Source: a virus. Taken from it: a DNA stretch of 34,826 nucleotides. The notes under the pieces are model-generated. The model was not told the origin of the DNA and did not search any database. It worked only from the letters and a program-made list of their open reading frames with translations. The position numbers and the translations under genes are program-made. The number at the start of each line of letters is the position of its first letter. Position 1 is the first letter of the stretch. Positions 22,704-31,400 of the stretch are shown one piece after another. Location: IMG/VR virus record IMGVR_UViG_3300024509_000033, positions 1 to 34,826 of that record; one strand, written 5' to 3'.

Positions 22704-24311
22704 ATGGCCGACATTAAAATGTATGATGGGTTAACTTTTAGAAACGGCAAAATATTTATTACTGTTTCTGGTAAGTTAAGGATGATTATAGAAAACGATA
22801 TTATAGACCCGCTTAATAATGCTAACGGCCCATCTGATTTTAGTAATACATGCTATTGGATTTACTCAAAGAAAAATTTAGGAAGATTTGGTAGAACATT
22901 TTTTAGATCTTATCAATTGCCACATAGAACTCATTCTCCCAACTCTAAAGATACACACTCGGAAACACTAAGTAAACCATTTCAATCTTGTGGTAATTTT
23001 CCTGCACAAATAAATTCTGAATATAATGCTAATATAGACGGTTTTAGTTCTACTTTATGGGATACCATAGAAGATTCTAGAAACTTTTATTCTATTGGCG
23101 GTATTTTTTATAACTCTAAGGTTTATCCAGCACCACATTCAAACAATATTAATTGTACATTACCACCATATGAAGTTTCTCCAAGAGTATCCGAATTATA
23201 TGTTCAACATTTTAAAAATGGCGGATGTTCTAAATCTAAAGATAAACTGTCAAATAATGTAGAACTATCTAAACAAACAAATTTAGTTGCAATATTTCCT
23301 AATTTTACAAGAACTGGTAATGTTGACGATGGTTATCATCATTACTATATGCTTGCAAAAGATATCATTTCTAGCACAAAAGAGTCTTTTTATATAAATG
23401 AAAATTATGAAAAAATACCTAGCATTACTTTTAATTATGGTCTTGTGCCAGGTCTTTTAGCAGGAACAATTTGTAATCCAAGATGTTCTTTGCCAGCAGC
23501 TACAGATAATGGTGTTCAAACAGCTAGTTATCACGGCGGAACAACCGCTGCAATCATTAATCATAATACTTTAAGCATAGATTTGCTTTTAAATGGAACT
23601 TTAAGTTCTGTAAATTTTGGATTTGGCCCTTGTTTACTAAAAGGTCTTTATTTAGATAGATCTAATCTGTCTAGTTTTGGCAAAAAGGCTAGTGAATATG
23701 TTGGAGATGCATGTTCAACATATTTTAGGGGCAAAGAAACAAATCCAGAAAAGTATTTTTCCATAGATGATCCAAGCCAAATGTATAATCAGGGCGATTA
23801 TATTCCATTGGTTGGTATATACGATCCAAATAATTTAACTACCGAAGACAAAGAAAAAATTATGTTTTTGAATGGGCCTTGTGGTGAAAACTCAATAGGT
23901 TTTAATGATCAGGTTGGCGATGTCGTAAAAGAAGGTAGTAATTTAGTTATTAGTAATGAACAATGGCTTGACCTTTTCTTTGCATTAAAAAATCTTCCTC
24001 CTATTACTCAAGAAGTTATTCAAGCTGAGTGGAATTCAGATCCAACATCTATAGATCCATTGATGTTTTCTACTGGTCAATGCACTACTTTGTCTGGATT
24101 AAATGGTGATCACGGAGAAGTATTAATAGATCCAGCAACTGGTCAATATTATACTGATGAGAACGATAATTTTACTGGAGAAAGAGCAGAAGAAATTAAA
24201 TTAAATAATTATCGTGGTTCAGAAGATCCATATGATCCTTATGAGTCTCCTTTGTCTATTACTCCCTCGCAAATTGTATCTGGGCATAGACAAAAGATTG
24301 AAAGGATTTAA
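22704..24311 (+). CDS. Large orphan, probable virion structural protein
   Basis: A 535-aa protein beginning MADIKMYDGLTFRNGKIFIT. It has many Asn, Ser, Gly and aromatic residues, several Cys (in SCGNFP, NCTLPPY, NGGCSKS, CNPRCSLP, GPCGEN), and no membrane segment. Short beta-type stretches alternate with loops. A segment FNYGLVPGLLAGTICNPRCS sits in the centre, and DPATGQYYTDENDNFTGE near the C-terminus looks like an exposed, calcium-loop-like acidic region. It lies between fibre genes, so a tail or fibre role is plausible. The AAGGA site precedes the ATG by 7 bases. I recognise no domain, and its unusual Cys content stands out from the neighbours. Confidence 0.6.
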   Translation: MADIKMYDGLTFRNGKIFITVSGKLRMIIENDIIDPLNNANGPSDFSNTCYWIYSKKNLGRFGRTFFRSYQLPHRTHSPNSKDTHSETLSKPFQSCGNFPAQINSEYNANIDGFSSTLWDTIEDSRNFYSIGGIFYNSKVYPAPHSNNINCTLPPYEVSPRVSELYVQHFKNGGCSKSKDKLSNNVELSKQTNLVAIFPNFTRTGNVDDGYHHYYMLAKDIISSTKESFYINENYEKIPSITFNYGLVPGLLAGTICNPRCSLPAATDNGVQTASYHGGTTAAIINHNTLSIDLLLNGTLSSVNFGFGPCLLKGLYLDRSNLSSFGKKASEYVGDACSTYFRGKETNPEKYFSIDDPSQMYNQGDYIPLVGIYDPNNLTTEDKEKIMFLNGPCGENSIGFNDQVGDVVKEGSNLVISNEQWLDLFFALKNLPPITQEVIQAEWNSDPTSIDPLMFSTGQCTTLSGLNGDHGEVLIDPATGQYYTDENDNFTGERAEEIKLNNYRGSEDPYDPYESPLSITPSQIVSGHRQKIERI

Positions 24312-24956
24312 ATGTCATATCAAATGAGCATTTCCCTAGACTTAGGGAAAAGATATATAGGACTAACTAATTTAAGCGCTACGCTAGTTGATATTAATGG
24401 CACAGACTTAACCGTTCCAATTAATTTAGGTTTTGTTGAAATAGGTAACGGCAATTATCTTTGGACATATTCCGCTTACCCACAGAACTTTCGTGGCGGA
24501 ATAAAATTTAAATCTGGTACAGAATTAATTGGTTTTATAGCTGTTAATCCAGAAGAGTTAGAATATATAGATGTTAGAGTTAGTAGTAGGGCTGGAGCAG
24601 GAGGAGTGTCTATTATAACACAGCAAAGTCCTGTTCCTACTGACATAACAGAGCCTATAGAATTAAGGCTTATTGATGATTATTTTGCTGCTGAAGGAAG
24701 ATCTATTGATTTAACATCTGATCAATGGCCAGACTTGGCTGGTGCTACAGTTCAATTTATTATTGCTGGAAAAGAAACTTTTACCAAAAATTTTACTATT
24801 ATAGATGATGTACTTAGATTGGAACTCTCGTCTGCCGAATTAGCAATCATTGGTGCTGGTAGATGGTCTTATGAAGTAAAAGCTACATTATATAATGGAC
24901 ATGTTTTAACGCTATTGGTGGCTAATATGATTATTGTTCCACCTTTTGGCGACTAA
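24312..24956 (+). CDS. Two-domain structural protein, BppU-like C-terminal module
   Basis: A 214-aa protein that starts directly after the previous stop. The N-terminal domain (about 1-95, SLDLGKRYIGLTNLSATLVD then FVEIGNGNYLWTYSAYPQNF) is a beta module found in phage structural proteins near tail genes. It ends at YIDVRVSSRAGAG, followed by a short linker. The C-terminal domain (about 115-214) has GATVQFIIAGKETFTKNF and SSAELAIIGAGRWSYEVKAT, which resembles the immunoglobulin-like fold of BppU-type baseplate proteins. The next gene encodes a diverged copy of this C-terminal domain. The role is likely in the baseplate or a fibre connection. Confidence 0.6.
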   Translation: MSYQMSISLDLGKRYIGLTNLSATLVDINGTDLTVPINLGFVEIGNGNYLWTYSAYPQNFRGGIKFKSGTELIGFIAVNPEELEYIDVRVSSRAGAGGVSIITQQSPVPTDITEPIELRLIDDYFAAEGRSIDLTSDQWPDLAGATVQFIIAGKETFTKNFTIIDDVLRLELSSAELAIIGAGRWSYEVKATLYNGHVLTLLVANMIIVPPFGD

Positions 24957-24957
24957 A

Positions 24958-25278
24958 ATGGCAAATCAATTAAATAAAACAACAATAAAACAGGCATTTT
25001 TGCAAAAAGTGTTGGATTCTAATTATAATCCAATTACAGATTTTTTTACATTAAATGAAGGTACATATCTAACTAATGCTGGTGTAGTATTTATAGTAAG
25101 AGATTTGTCTTATGGTTTAACGATAGTTTCTCCAGCGGAACTTTCATTAACTTTGAGTGCAAATAACTTGCTAGAAATAGGTTATGGAAGATGGTTTTTT
25201 GAAATAAGAGCCATTTTTCCAAATAATCATATTTCTACGCTGTATACAGGAACTATTAAAATAACTCCTTTTGCTTGA
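24958..25278 (+). CDS. Single-domain paralogue of the BppU-like module
   Basis: A 106-aa protein using ATG 24958, one base after the previous stop. An in-frame upstream extension to 24934 overlaps that gene and lacks support. The sequence parallels the C-terminal domain of the gene before it: SANNLLEIGYGRWFFEIRAI and NNHISTLYTGTIKITPF line up with SSAELAIIGAGRWSYEVKAT and its following NGHVLTLLVANMIIVPPF. It is therefore a tandem duplicate lacking the N-terminal domain. The two proteins may form a hetero-oligomer at the same virion site. No other motif is seen. Confidence 0.65.
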   Translation: MANQLNKTTIKQAFLQKVLDSNYNPITDFFTLNEGTYLTNAGVVFIVRDLSYGLTIVSPAELSLTLSANNLLEIGYGRWFFEIRAIFPNNHISTLYTGTIKITPFA

Positions 25279-25286
25279 GGTTATCT

Positions 25287-25817
25287 ATGTTGTGGCAGTC
25301 AGAAATGACAACTTTGCTGCGAGTTCTAATAGATGATCTTTCTGCAAACCCAAATTATACAGATGGTCGTTTAGTACAAACACTAGCTGTTGCTGCACAA
25401 ATAGTGGTTACAGATATAAATTTTAAAACTAATTACGCTGTTGATATACAAGCTCTAACTATTACTCCAGATCCTACAGTTAGAAATGTTTCTAGAGATG
25501 AGGATTTTGTAAATTTAGTTTGTTTTAAAGCAGCTTGTATTATTGAAAGATCTGAGGCAAGGACAAGCGTAAGACAGGGTATAGCTATTAGAGATGGAAG
25601 CTCATCTATAGACTTGCGTGGATCTATGGACGGAAGACTAAAGTTAATAGAAAAAGGCTGGTGTGCGGTTTATGATGAGGCTAAACTAGATTATCAAGTT
25701 GGAAGAACTGGAGTTGCTGCTGGCGCAGCTATTATAGCTCCATTTAGAATATTTGCTGGGTATAGCGATCATGCTTATTACCCAAATAATCAAGGTGGTC
25801 AAAATTTATTTAGATGA
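25287..25817 (+). CDS. Connector/neck-type structural protein (probable)
   Basis: A 176-aa protein using ATG 25287 preceded by GAGG. A TTG four codons upstream (25275) would overlap the prior gene. It begins MLWQSEMTTLLRVLIDDLSA and has NYTDGRLVQTLAVAAQIVVT, ITPDPTVRNVSRDEDFVNLV and KAACIIERSEART. This matches a helical pattern seen in phage proteins often placed with neck or head-tail connector genes. A basic region around RQGIAIRDGSSSIDLRGSMD follows, and the C-terminus is Gly/Ala-rich. The assignment is by pattern and is uncertain. Its placement inside the fibre region is atypical for a connector. Confidence 0.5.
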   Translation: MLWQSEMTTLLRVLIDDLSANPNYTDGRLVQTLAVAAQIVVTDINFKTNYAVDIQALTITPDPTVRNVSRDEDFVNLVCFKAACIIERSEARTSVRQGIAIRDGSSSIDLRGSMDGRLKLIEKGWCAVYDEAKLDYQVGRTGVAAGAAIIAPFRIFAGYSDHAYYPNNQGGQNLFR

Positions 25818-25825
25818 GGTGATAA

Positions 25826-26281
25826 ATGGCTGATATCAATGCAATAGCTTCTGGCGATTATGTTTATGGATCTGCGTTTACTCAAATGCCTCCAGGAATT
25901 ACAGATATTGCAAGCGGAACATTAACAAGCAGATCAAAATCATATTCTTCTTTGCCACAACCAGCTATAGAAGAAACTTTTGGCATTAACTATGTTGATG
26001 CATCTTCTTTTGGTCCATTAACAGATGGTTCTGGAACCATAGTTTCCGCAAATACTTCACAGAAAATTTTTGATGCTAAACCACAGAGAAATTATTTACT
26101 CTTTATTAACAACTCTGACACTTTAATGTATGTAAATATAGACGCTGTTGCTTCTACTACTAATTCTTATCCTGTTTATCCGCAGGGCCAGTTAAGCTTT
26201 GAAGATGGTTTTATACCTAGTGGTCAAGTTAATGTTAGGTGTGCATCTTCAGGAAAATCTTTCATAGCAAAAGAGGGTTAA
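25826..26281 (+). CDS. Small structural protein preceding the second fibre
   Basis: A 151-aa protein after the ribosome site GAGGTGA. The N-terminal half is Ser/Thr/Gly-rich and probably extended. The C-terminal half (about 75-151) is beta-rich: QKIFDAKPQRNYLLFINNSD, then LMYVNIDAVAST, SYPVYPQGQLSFEDGFI and CASSGKSFIAKEG. I have seen this C-terminal pattern, roughly R-x-x-L-x-x-x-N-x-S-D then P-x-G-x-x-x-F, in small phage virion proteins annotated only as structural. It lies 3 bases before the second collagen-like fibre gene and may be its capsid- or tail-side adapter, which is an inference. Confidence 0.55.
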   Translation: MADINAIASGDYVYGSAFTQMPPGITDIASGTLTSRSKSYSSLPQPAIEETFGINYVDASSFGPLTDGSGTIVSANTSQKIFDAKPQRNYLLFINNSDTLMYVNIDAVASTTNSYPVYPQGQLSFEDGFIPSGQVNVRCASSGKSFIAKEG

Positions 26282-26284
26282 GAT

Positions 26285-28498
26285 ATGCCATTAATTAATA
26301 CCGGTGGAACAAGTATAGGAACACTTTATAAAGGTACTTGGTCTTCCGAAGGCGTATATGCAGTTAATGATATAGTTACTTATAGTTCAAAAACATATAT
26401 AGCTATTCTTGGTTCTACTAATGAAAATCCTTCGACTGCCACTACTTATTGGGCAGCTTTTGGTGATGGCTCAATAGGTTCGCAGGGATCGCAAGGTTCT
26501 CAAGGTTCTCAAGGAACTACTGGAACAAATGGTTCTCAAGGAAGTCAAGGTTCTCAAGGCAATCAAGGCTTACAAGGTTCTCAGGGTTCCCAAGGTTCTC
26601 AAGGTTCTCAGGGCAGACAAGGTTCACAGGGTAACCAAGGTTCACAAGGAGAAAGAGGATCTCAAGGTTCTCAAGGTTCTCAAGGTACGCAGGGTTCTCA
26701 GGGGTCTCAAGGTGTTATTGGATCTCAAGGGTCTACTGGAAACCAAGGTTTACAAGGTTCTCAGGGTTCTCAAGGTTCTCAGGGATCGCAAGGTTTCCAA
26801 GGTTCTACTGGATCTTCTGGATCTCAAGGATATCAAGGTTTTCAAGGTTCACAAGGGTCTAAAGGTGGAACCACTTTTACTGTAACTCTACCAAGCACTC
26901 AATTTGTTGTATCTGGCATAACAAGTAACTCAGATCCTATTGAAGTTGTTCGTGGTCAAAGATTTATTTTTGATTTTAGCGCAGTTACTCATTATGTAGC
27001 TATTAGAAATGGTTCTGGTTTAACAACCGATGTTACTGGAACAAGTGCTAATAACAATGAAACAAGCGGTACTGTTGGATCAATCATTACATATGATGTT
27101 CCTTTAGATGCTCCATCTACAGGAATAATTATTCAATCAATTACAAATGGAACTATTACAAGAGCTATCAACGCAGTTGATTATATAGGTGAAAAGGGTG
27201 ATCAAGGAGATCAAGGCGCTCAAGGTAGGCAGGGTTATCAAGGTTTGCAAGGTTTGCAAGGAACAAATGGAACTAGTGGATCTAATGGCGCACAAGGAAA
27301 TCAAGGTTATCAGGGTAATCAAGGTAGCCAAGGTGTTCAAGGTAGTCAAGGTAATCAAGGTAGTCAAGGTAGCCAAGGAAATCAGGGATTACAAGGATCT
27401 CAAGGATCGCAAGGCAATCAAGGTTTTATTGGTAGTACCGGATCTCAAGGTCATCAAGGTAGCCAAGGATCTCAAGGCACACAAGGCTCGCAGGGATCAG
27501 CAGGAACAAATGGTTCTCAAGGAAGTCAAGGATCTCAAGGATCTATAGGAATAACATGGAGAGGCGATTGGTCAATATCTGCTAACTATTCTGTAAACGA
27601 TTCAGTTTATTATGGTGGCACTAGTTATATAGCAATATTAGGAAGTACAAGTTCTAGTCCTAAACAGCCAGATACAAATCCTTTATATTGGGCCACAATG
27701 GCTCAGGCTGGCGCTACTGGTGGATCTAATGGGCCTCAAGGTTATCAAGGAAGACAGGGTTTGACAGGTCTTTTAGGACCACAAGGATCTCAGGGCAGAC
27801 AAGGTGTTACTGGTTCTCAAGGTTTTCAAGGAAGACAGGGTTTTCAAGGTGATATCGGGGAGCGTGGCGGAACTTTATACACAGTAACTAGCAATTCTTC
27901 TGCAATAGAAATTAATGGCGTTGCTAATAATTCTGCGATTACTCTAATTAGAGGTCAAAGATACTACTTTGATTTTAGATCATCTCCAGAAACTTTGGCT
28001 ATTCGTTTAAGTTCTGGTGATAATACAGCGGTTCCTAATACGACAAATAATAATGCTCTTACTGGAACTAAAAACTTAGTAACTTGGGATATAGCTTACA
28101 ATGAATCTTCATCAACATTAATACTTGAATCTACTCAATCTTCTAAAAGTAGAACATTTTCTGTTAGAGATATTTATGGCTCTGATGGTGTCGCAGGATC
28201 TGATGGCGCACCAGGATCTGACGGAGCAACTGGCCCTACTGGTCCTACTGGATTACCAGGCTCTAGTGGCCCAACTGGACCAACCGGATCTTCTGGACCA
28301 CAGGGATACCAAGGATTTCAAGGAGCTTCTGGATCTACCACAGTTAATTTTTATCAACAATCGACAAGACCAGCAATTAATCCTGCTGCAAATTCTTTCG
28401 CTGTTTGGTATGATACTGAAAATGCGATTTTGTATTTTTGGGTAACTGATAGTAACGGCTCTAATTGGGTATCTTTCTCAGGAAACGCATATGCCTAA
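26285..28498 (+). CDS. Second collagen-like fibre protein with carbohydrate-binding modules
   Basis: A 737-aa mosaic. Residues 15-61 (YKGTWSSEGVYAVNDIVTYS...YWAAF) and 422-476 (WRGDWSISANYSVNDSVYYG...YWATM) are two CBM5/12-like, chitin-binding-type modules with conserved Trp/Tyr. Collagen-like blocks lie at 62-195, 302-421, 477-527 and 632-683. Residues 196-301 and 528-631 are a repeated cupredoxin-like beta domain marked by VRGQRFIFDF or IRGQRYYFDF. The last collagen block differs in kind, with Pro-bearing triplets (GPTGPTGLPG). The C-terminus FAVWYDTENAILYFWVTDSN is a small fibre module. It should form a trimeric fibre able to bind polysaccharide. The gene overlaps the next by 8 bases. Confidence 0.82.
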   Translation: MPLINTGGTSIGTLYKGTWSSEGVYAVNDIVTYSSKTYIAILGSTNENPSTATTYWAAFGDGSIGSQGSQGSQGSQGTTGTNGSQGSQGSQGNQGLQGSQGSQGSQGSQGRQGSQGNQGSQGERGSQGSQGSQGTQGSQGSQGVIGSQGSTGNQGLQGSQGSQGSQGSQGFQGSTGSSGSQGYQGFQGSQGSKGGTTFTVTLPSTQFVVSGITSNSDPIEVVRGQRFIFDFSAVTHYVAIRNGSGLTTDVTGTSANNNETSGTVGSIITYDVPLDAPSTGIIIQSITNGTITRAINAVDYIGEKGDQGDQGAQGRQGYQGLQGLQGTNGTSGSNGAQGNQGYQGNQGSQGVQGSQGNQGSQGSQGNQGLQGSQGSQGNQGFIGSTGSQGHQGSQGSQGTQGSQGSAGTNGSQGSQGSQGSIGITWRGDWSISANYSVNDSVYYGGTSYIAILGSTSSSPKQPDTNPLYWATMAQAGATGGSNGPQGYQGRQGLTGLLGPQGSQGRQGVTGSQGFQGRQGFQGDIGERGGTLYTVTSNSSAIEINGVANNSAITLIRGQRYYFDFRSSPETLAIRLSSGDNTAVPNTTNNNALTGTKNLVTWDIAYNESSSTLILESTQSSKSRTFSVRDIYGSDGVAGSDGAPGSDGATGPTGPTGLPGSSGPTGPTGSSGPQGYQGFQGASGSTTVNFYQQSTRPAINPAANSFAVWYDTENAILYFWVTDSNGSNWVSFSGNAYA
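26468..26866 (+). repeat. Collagen-like block rich in GGTTCTCAA units
   Basis: A run of about 44 Gly-X-Y triplets, mostly Gly-Ser-Gln, in which the 9-bp unit GGTTCTCAA recurs many times in short perfect runs. Small interruptions are GTT, GTN and GER. Its short identical units differ from the 36/45-bp units of the giant fibre gene, so the two genes have separate repeat histories. Confidence 0.85.
27188..27547 (+). repeat. Second collagen-like block of the 737-aa fibre
   Basis: About 40 Gly-X-Y triplets, starting GEKGDQGDQG and mixing Gly-X-Gln with GTN, GTS and GSN triplets. The units GGTAGTCAA and GGTAGCCAA repeat in 27320-27380. It joins the first cupredoxin-like domain to the second carbohydrate-binding-like module. 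Confidence 0.85.
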
Positions 28499-31400
28499 CC
28501 CAAATAATTTGTCTGGAATTTCTAATGCTTCAAAAGATATATTAACTTTTATTCAAGCAGAAAGGCCGGATGTACTAGAAAGAAGTAGACCGGCTTTTTG
28601 GTACAATACTGATAATAACAGTACATATTTTTGGGATATAACAGTTAATGATTGGTTGCCAGTAAAACCAATTACAACCTCAATAGGAACCACAGCGCCA
28701 CCTTCTGTTTGTAATTTTACTTTTGAAAAAACTGCTGACATATCTGCTAATATAGGAATATTTGATTTAGTTAATGACGAAGATTTTGATCCAAGTCCTG
28801 ATTTTAAAATAAAAGAAGTTTTTATTCATAGTGGTTTAGTAAGAATTTACGGATATGATATTGATAATAATTTAATAGAAAAACAAAAAAACATTGATCA
28901 AGTTGGTAGTAATTGGCAAACTTTCAACTTTTCAAGTTTTTATTCAGTATCAAGAGTAAAAATATCGCATACAAAAAATTTACTTTCTGACTCATCTGAT
29001 AAACCATCGGTTATATTAAATTGTCCTGCCTTATATGAAGATGGTACTGCTGCATTAGATTTAGACGGACTACCTTTTATAGTAAAGAATCATATAGCAG
29101 ATGATTATATAACATTAGGAACTTCTCCATTTCCATCTATTTATAGCCCATTTAGTAATCCGCCAGTTTTTGAACAAATTCCAATAGATCAATCATCCTT
29201 AGATTTTTATAATATAGTACAACAAGATGTAAAATTATTAAGCGTAGTTTATCAAGGAAGAGTTAGTCATGCAGCTTTAGCTAATGATGGTTTTTATTTA
29301 TTTGAAAAAGATATATATTCAAATAAATTAATTTTAATAAAATCAGATCGTAATATTGGAGGAACTAATTTATTTCCAGGAATTAATTTTAATTATAATA
29401 ATGCGATTAATCCAAATAATGAATTAATTATTTTCAATGGAATAGAAGTAAAAGTAAGTACAGATTTTACTAATTGGACACGATTTCAATTACCACAAGT
29501 TACTAATTATTGGACAGGTTTATTAGTATTAAATGATTCTTATTTAATATATGGTTATGGAAAAATAGCATTATCAAAAGATTTAAAAAATTGGGATATT
29601 ATAGATCTTCCATTACAAAATGGAAAGATTGTAAATATAATTTCTGGTTCGTTTGACAGAGTTAGTGGAGTAGTAGCTTTAACATCTTGCGATTCTGATG
29701 GAACTTATTTATTTTTAGGCACTTGCTCTGCCCAACCAGTTACTCCAACTCCTACGCCTACGCCTACGCCTACGCCTACTCCAACTATTTGTAACTCTAT
29801 AACTTATTCCAGTCCTATAGAACCTACATTTAATGTTGCTTTTAGAGGTAATTTTACAAAATCACAACTTCCAATTGGATCATATTTATTTGAATGGATT
29901 TTAGATCCAAATCCACCAGCTTCATATTATGCAGCAGGGAATACAAATCAGAGTCCTGCCAGCAAAGTAAAATATGTTGATGATGGGATTGTAATTACTG
30001 AAGTTCCTTTTTACGCAAATACAGGAATAAATCCTGTAATTGTTAAATTCCCGCAAGGTAATAACACTTATATTTATTGTACAGTAAATGTAGAAATTAC
30101 TTCTGGAACATGTATAGCAGAAATAACTAGAATAGAACCATCAGAACTTAAATATAGTACAACGCTTAAGATTTACATTAATAGTCCTTGCGGATTTAAT
30201 ATAGGTGATCAAGTTAGTTATTCTGGTGGACAAGGATCTGGAATTGATGCTATTAAATATGATAGTGTTACTGGTGAATATTATTTAGAAACAAAAGTTC
30301 CGTCTGGCGGAATGATTGATGGTACAATTGTTGTTTCAAGATATTACGGTAAGAATTTTGATCCAGCATTAGGAGCTATAGATTATATAGGAACTTTTGT
30401 AGGAACAACTAATTCTTTATCATATTCTCTTTCGTATAGTCCTCCTCCATATGTAAATCCATCTCCTCCATTTCCGCCATCACAACCTTCTTATAATGCC
30501 CCTAACTTAATGGAAGTTTATTATGGCCTTCCTTTTTTAGCAAAATTAGATAAAAATGCACAAGTGCTTTTAGAAAATATTGCTTTAAGGTTTACTTACA
30601 ATGGAAATACCGCAAATATTCAAACAAATGGTTATTTAACCGTAACTACAGATGATCCTAATTTTACAATAGTTAATGAATATAATTTTTCTTTTGATAA
30701 TGTTAGAATTGTTAGAGGAAATTATTTATCTTTTAAAGATTTTAATTCTAGATATTATTTAGTTTGGAATGGCGTAGATCCATCTATTTTTGAAAATAAT
30801 GCCACTCATGATTTAACTATTAACTTTGAATTAGAACTTGATGGCGGTGCAACACTTACGGCATCTGGAATATTGACTGTAAAAAGAGATTATACAGTAG
30901 CTCATCAATTCATAACTGGTTTAACTGAACCTGTAACATTTCAAAACAATCTTACAGTATTTGATCAATCTGACTATCCAGATTTAACTATATTACCAAA
31001 TGAAACATCTGTTCAAACAGAAGAAATGTTTGTTGTCACAGTAGATGGAAAGGGTATTGTTTCCAACAATTATCAAATTCCTTTAAATTCAAATTTATGG
31101 CCACAACCAGCCGGTTTCACTTTAGTATTTACTACAGGTAATTATTTGGAAGTAGAAGGCGCTACTCCAAATTGGAAGGGCGCTAGTTGGATGTCTTCTA
31201 TTTCATATGAAATAGTAGATGGTAAAGTAACAATACCTCCATTAACTATAAAAATAAAAGAAGGCATTAATAAAAAAGATATACCAGCAGATATAGCAAA
31301 AAGAATTGATGTTTTTGTTGGTTATGATATGTCTTGTGGTTATGGTGGATCGTCAAATTGTCAACAGATTGAATATCTAGGCTTTAATACTTTTAAAATA

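Noticed and set aside
14399-28498. Template/variable repeat pair of a diversity-generating retroelement linked to the fibres
   Set aside because: No reverse transcriptase gene is present and the repeats differ mostly at silent wobble sites rather than at adenines of variable codons.
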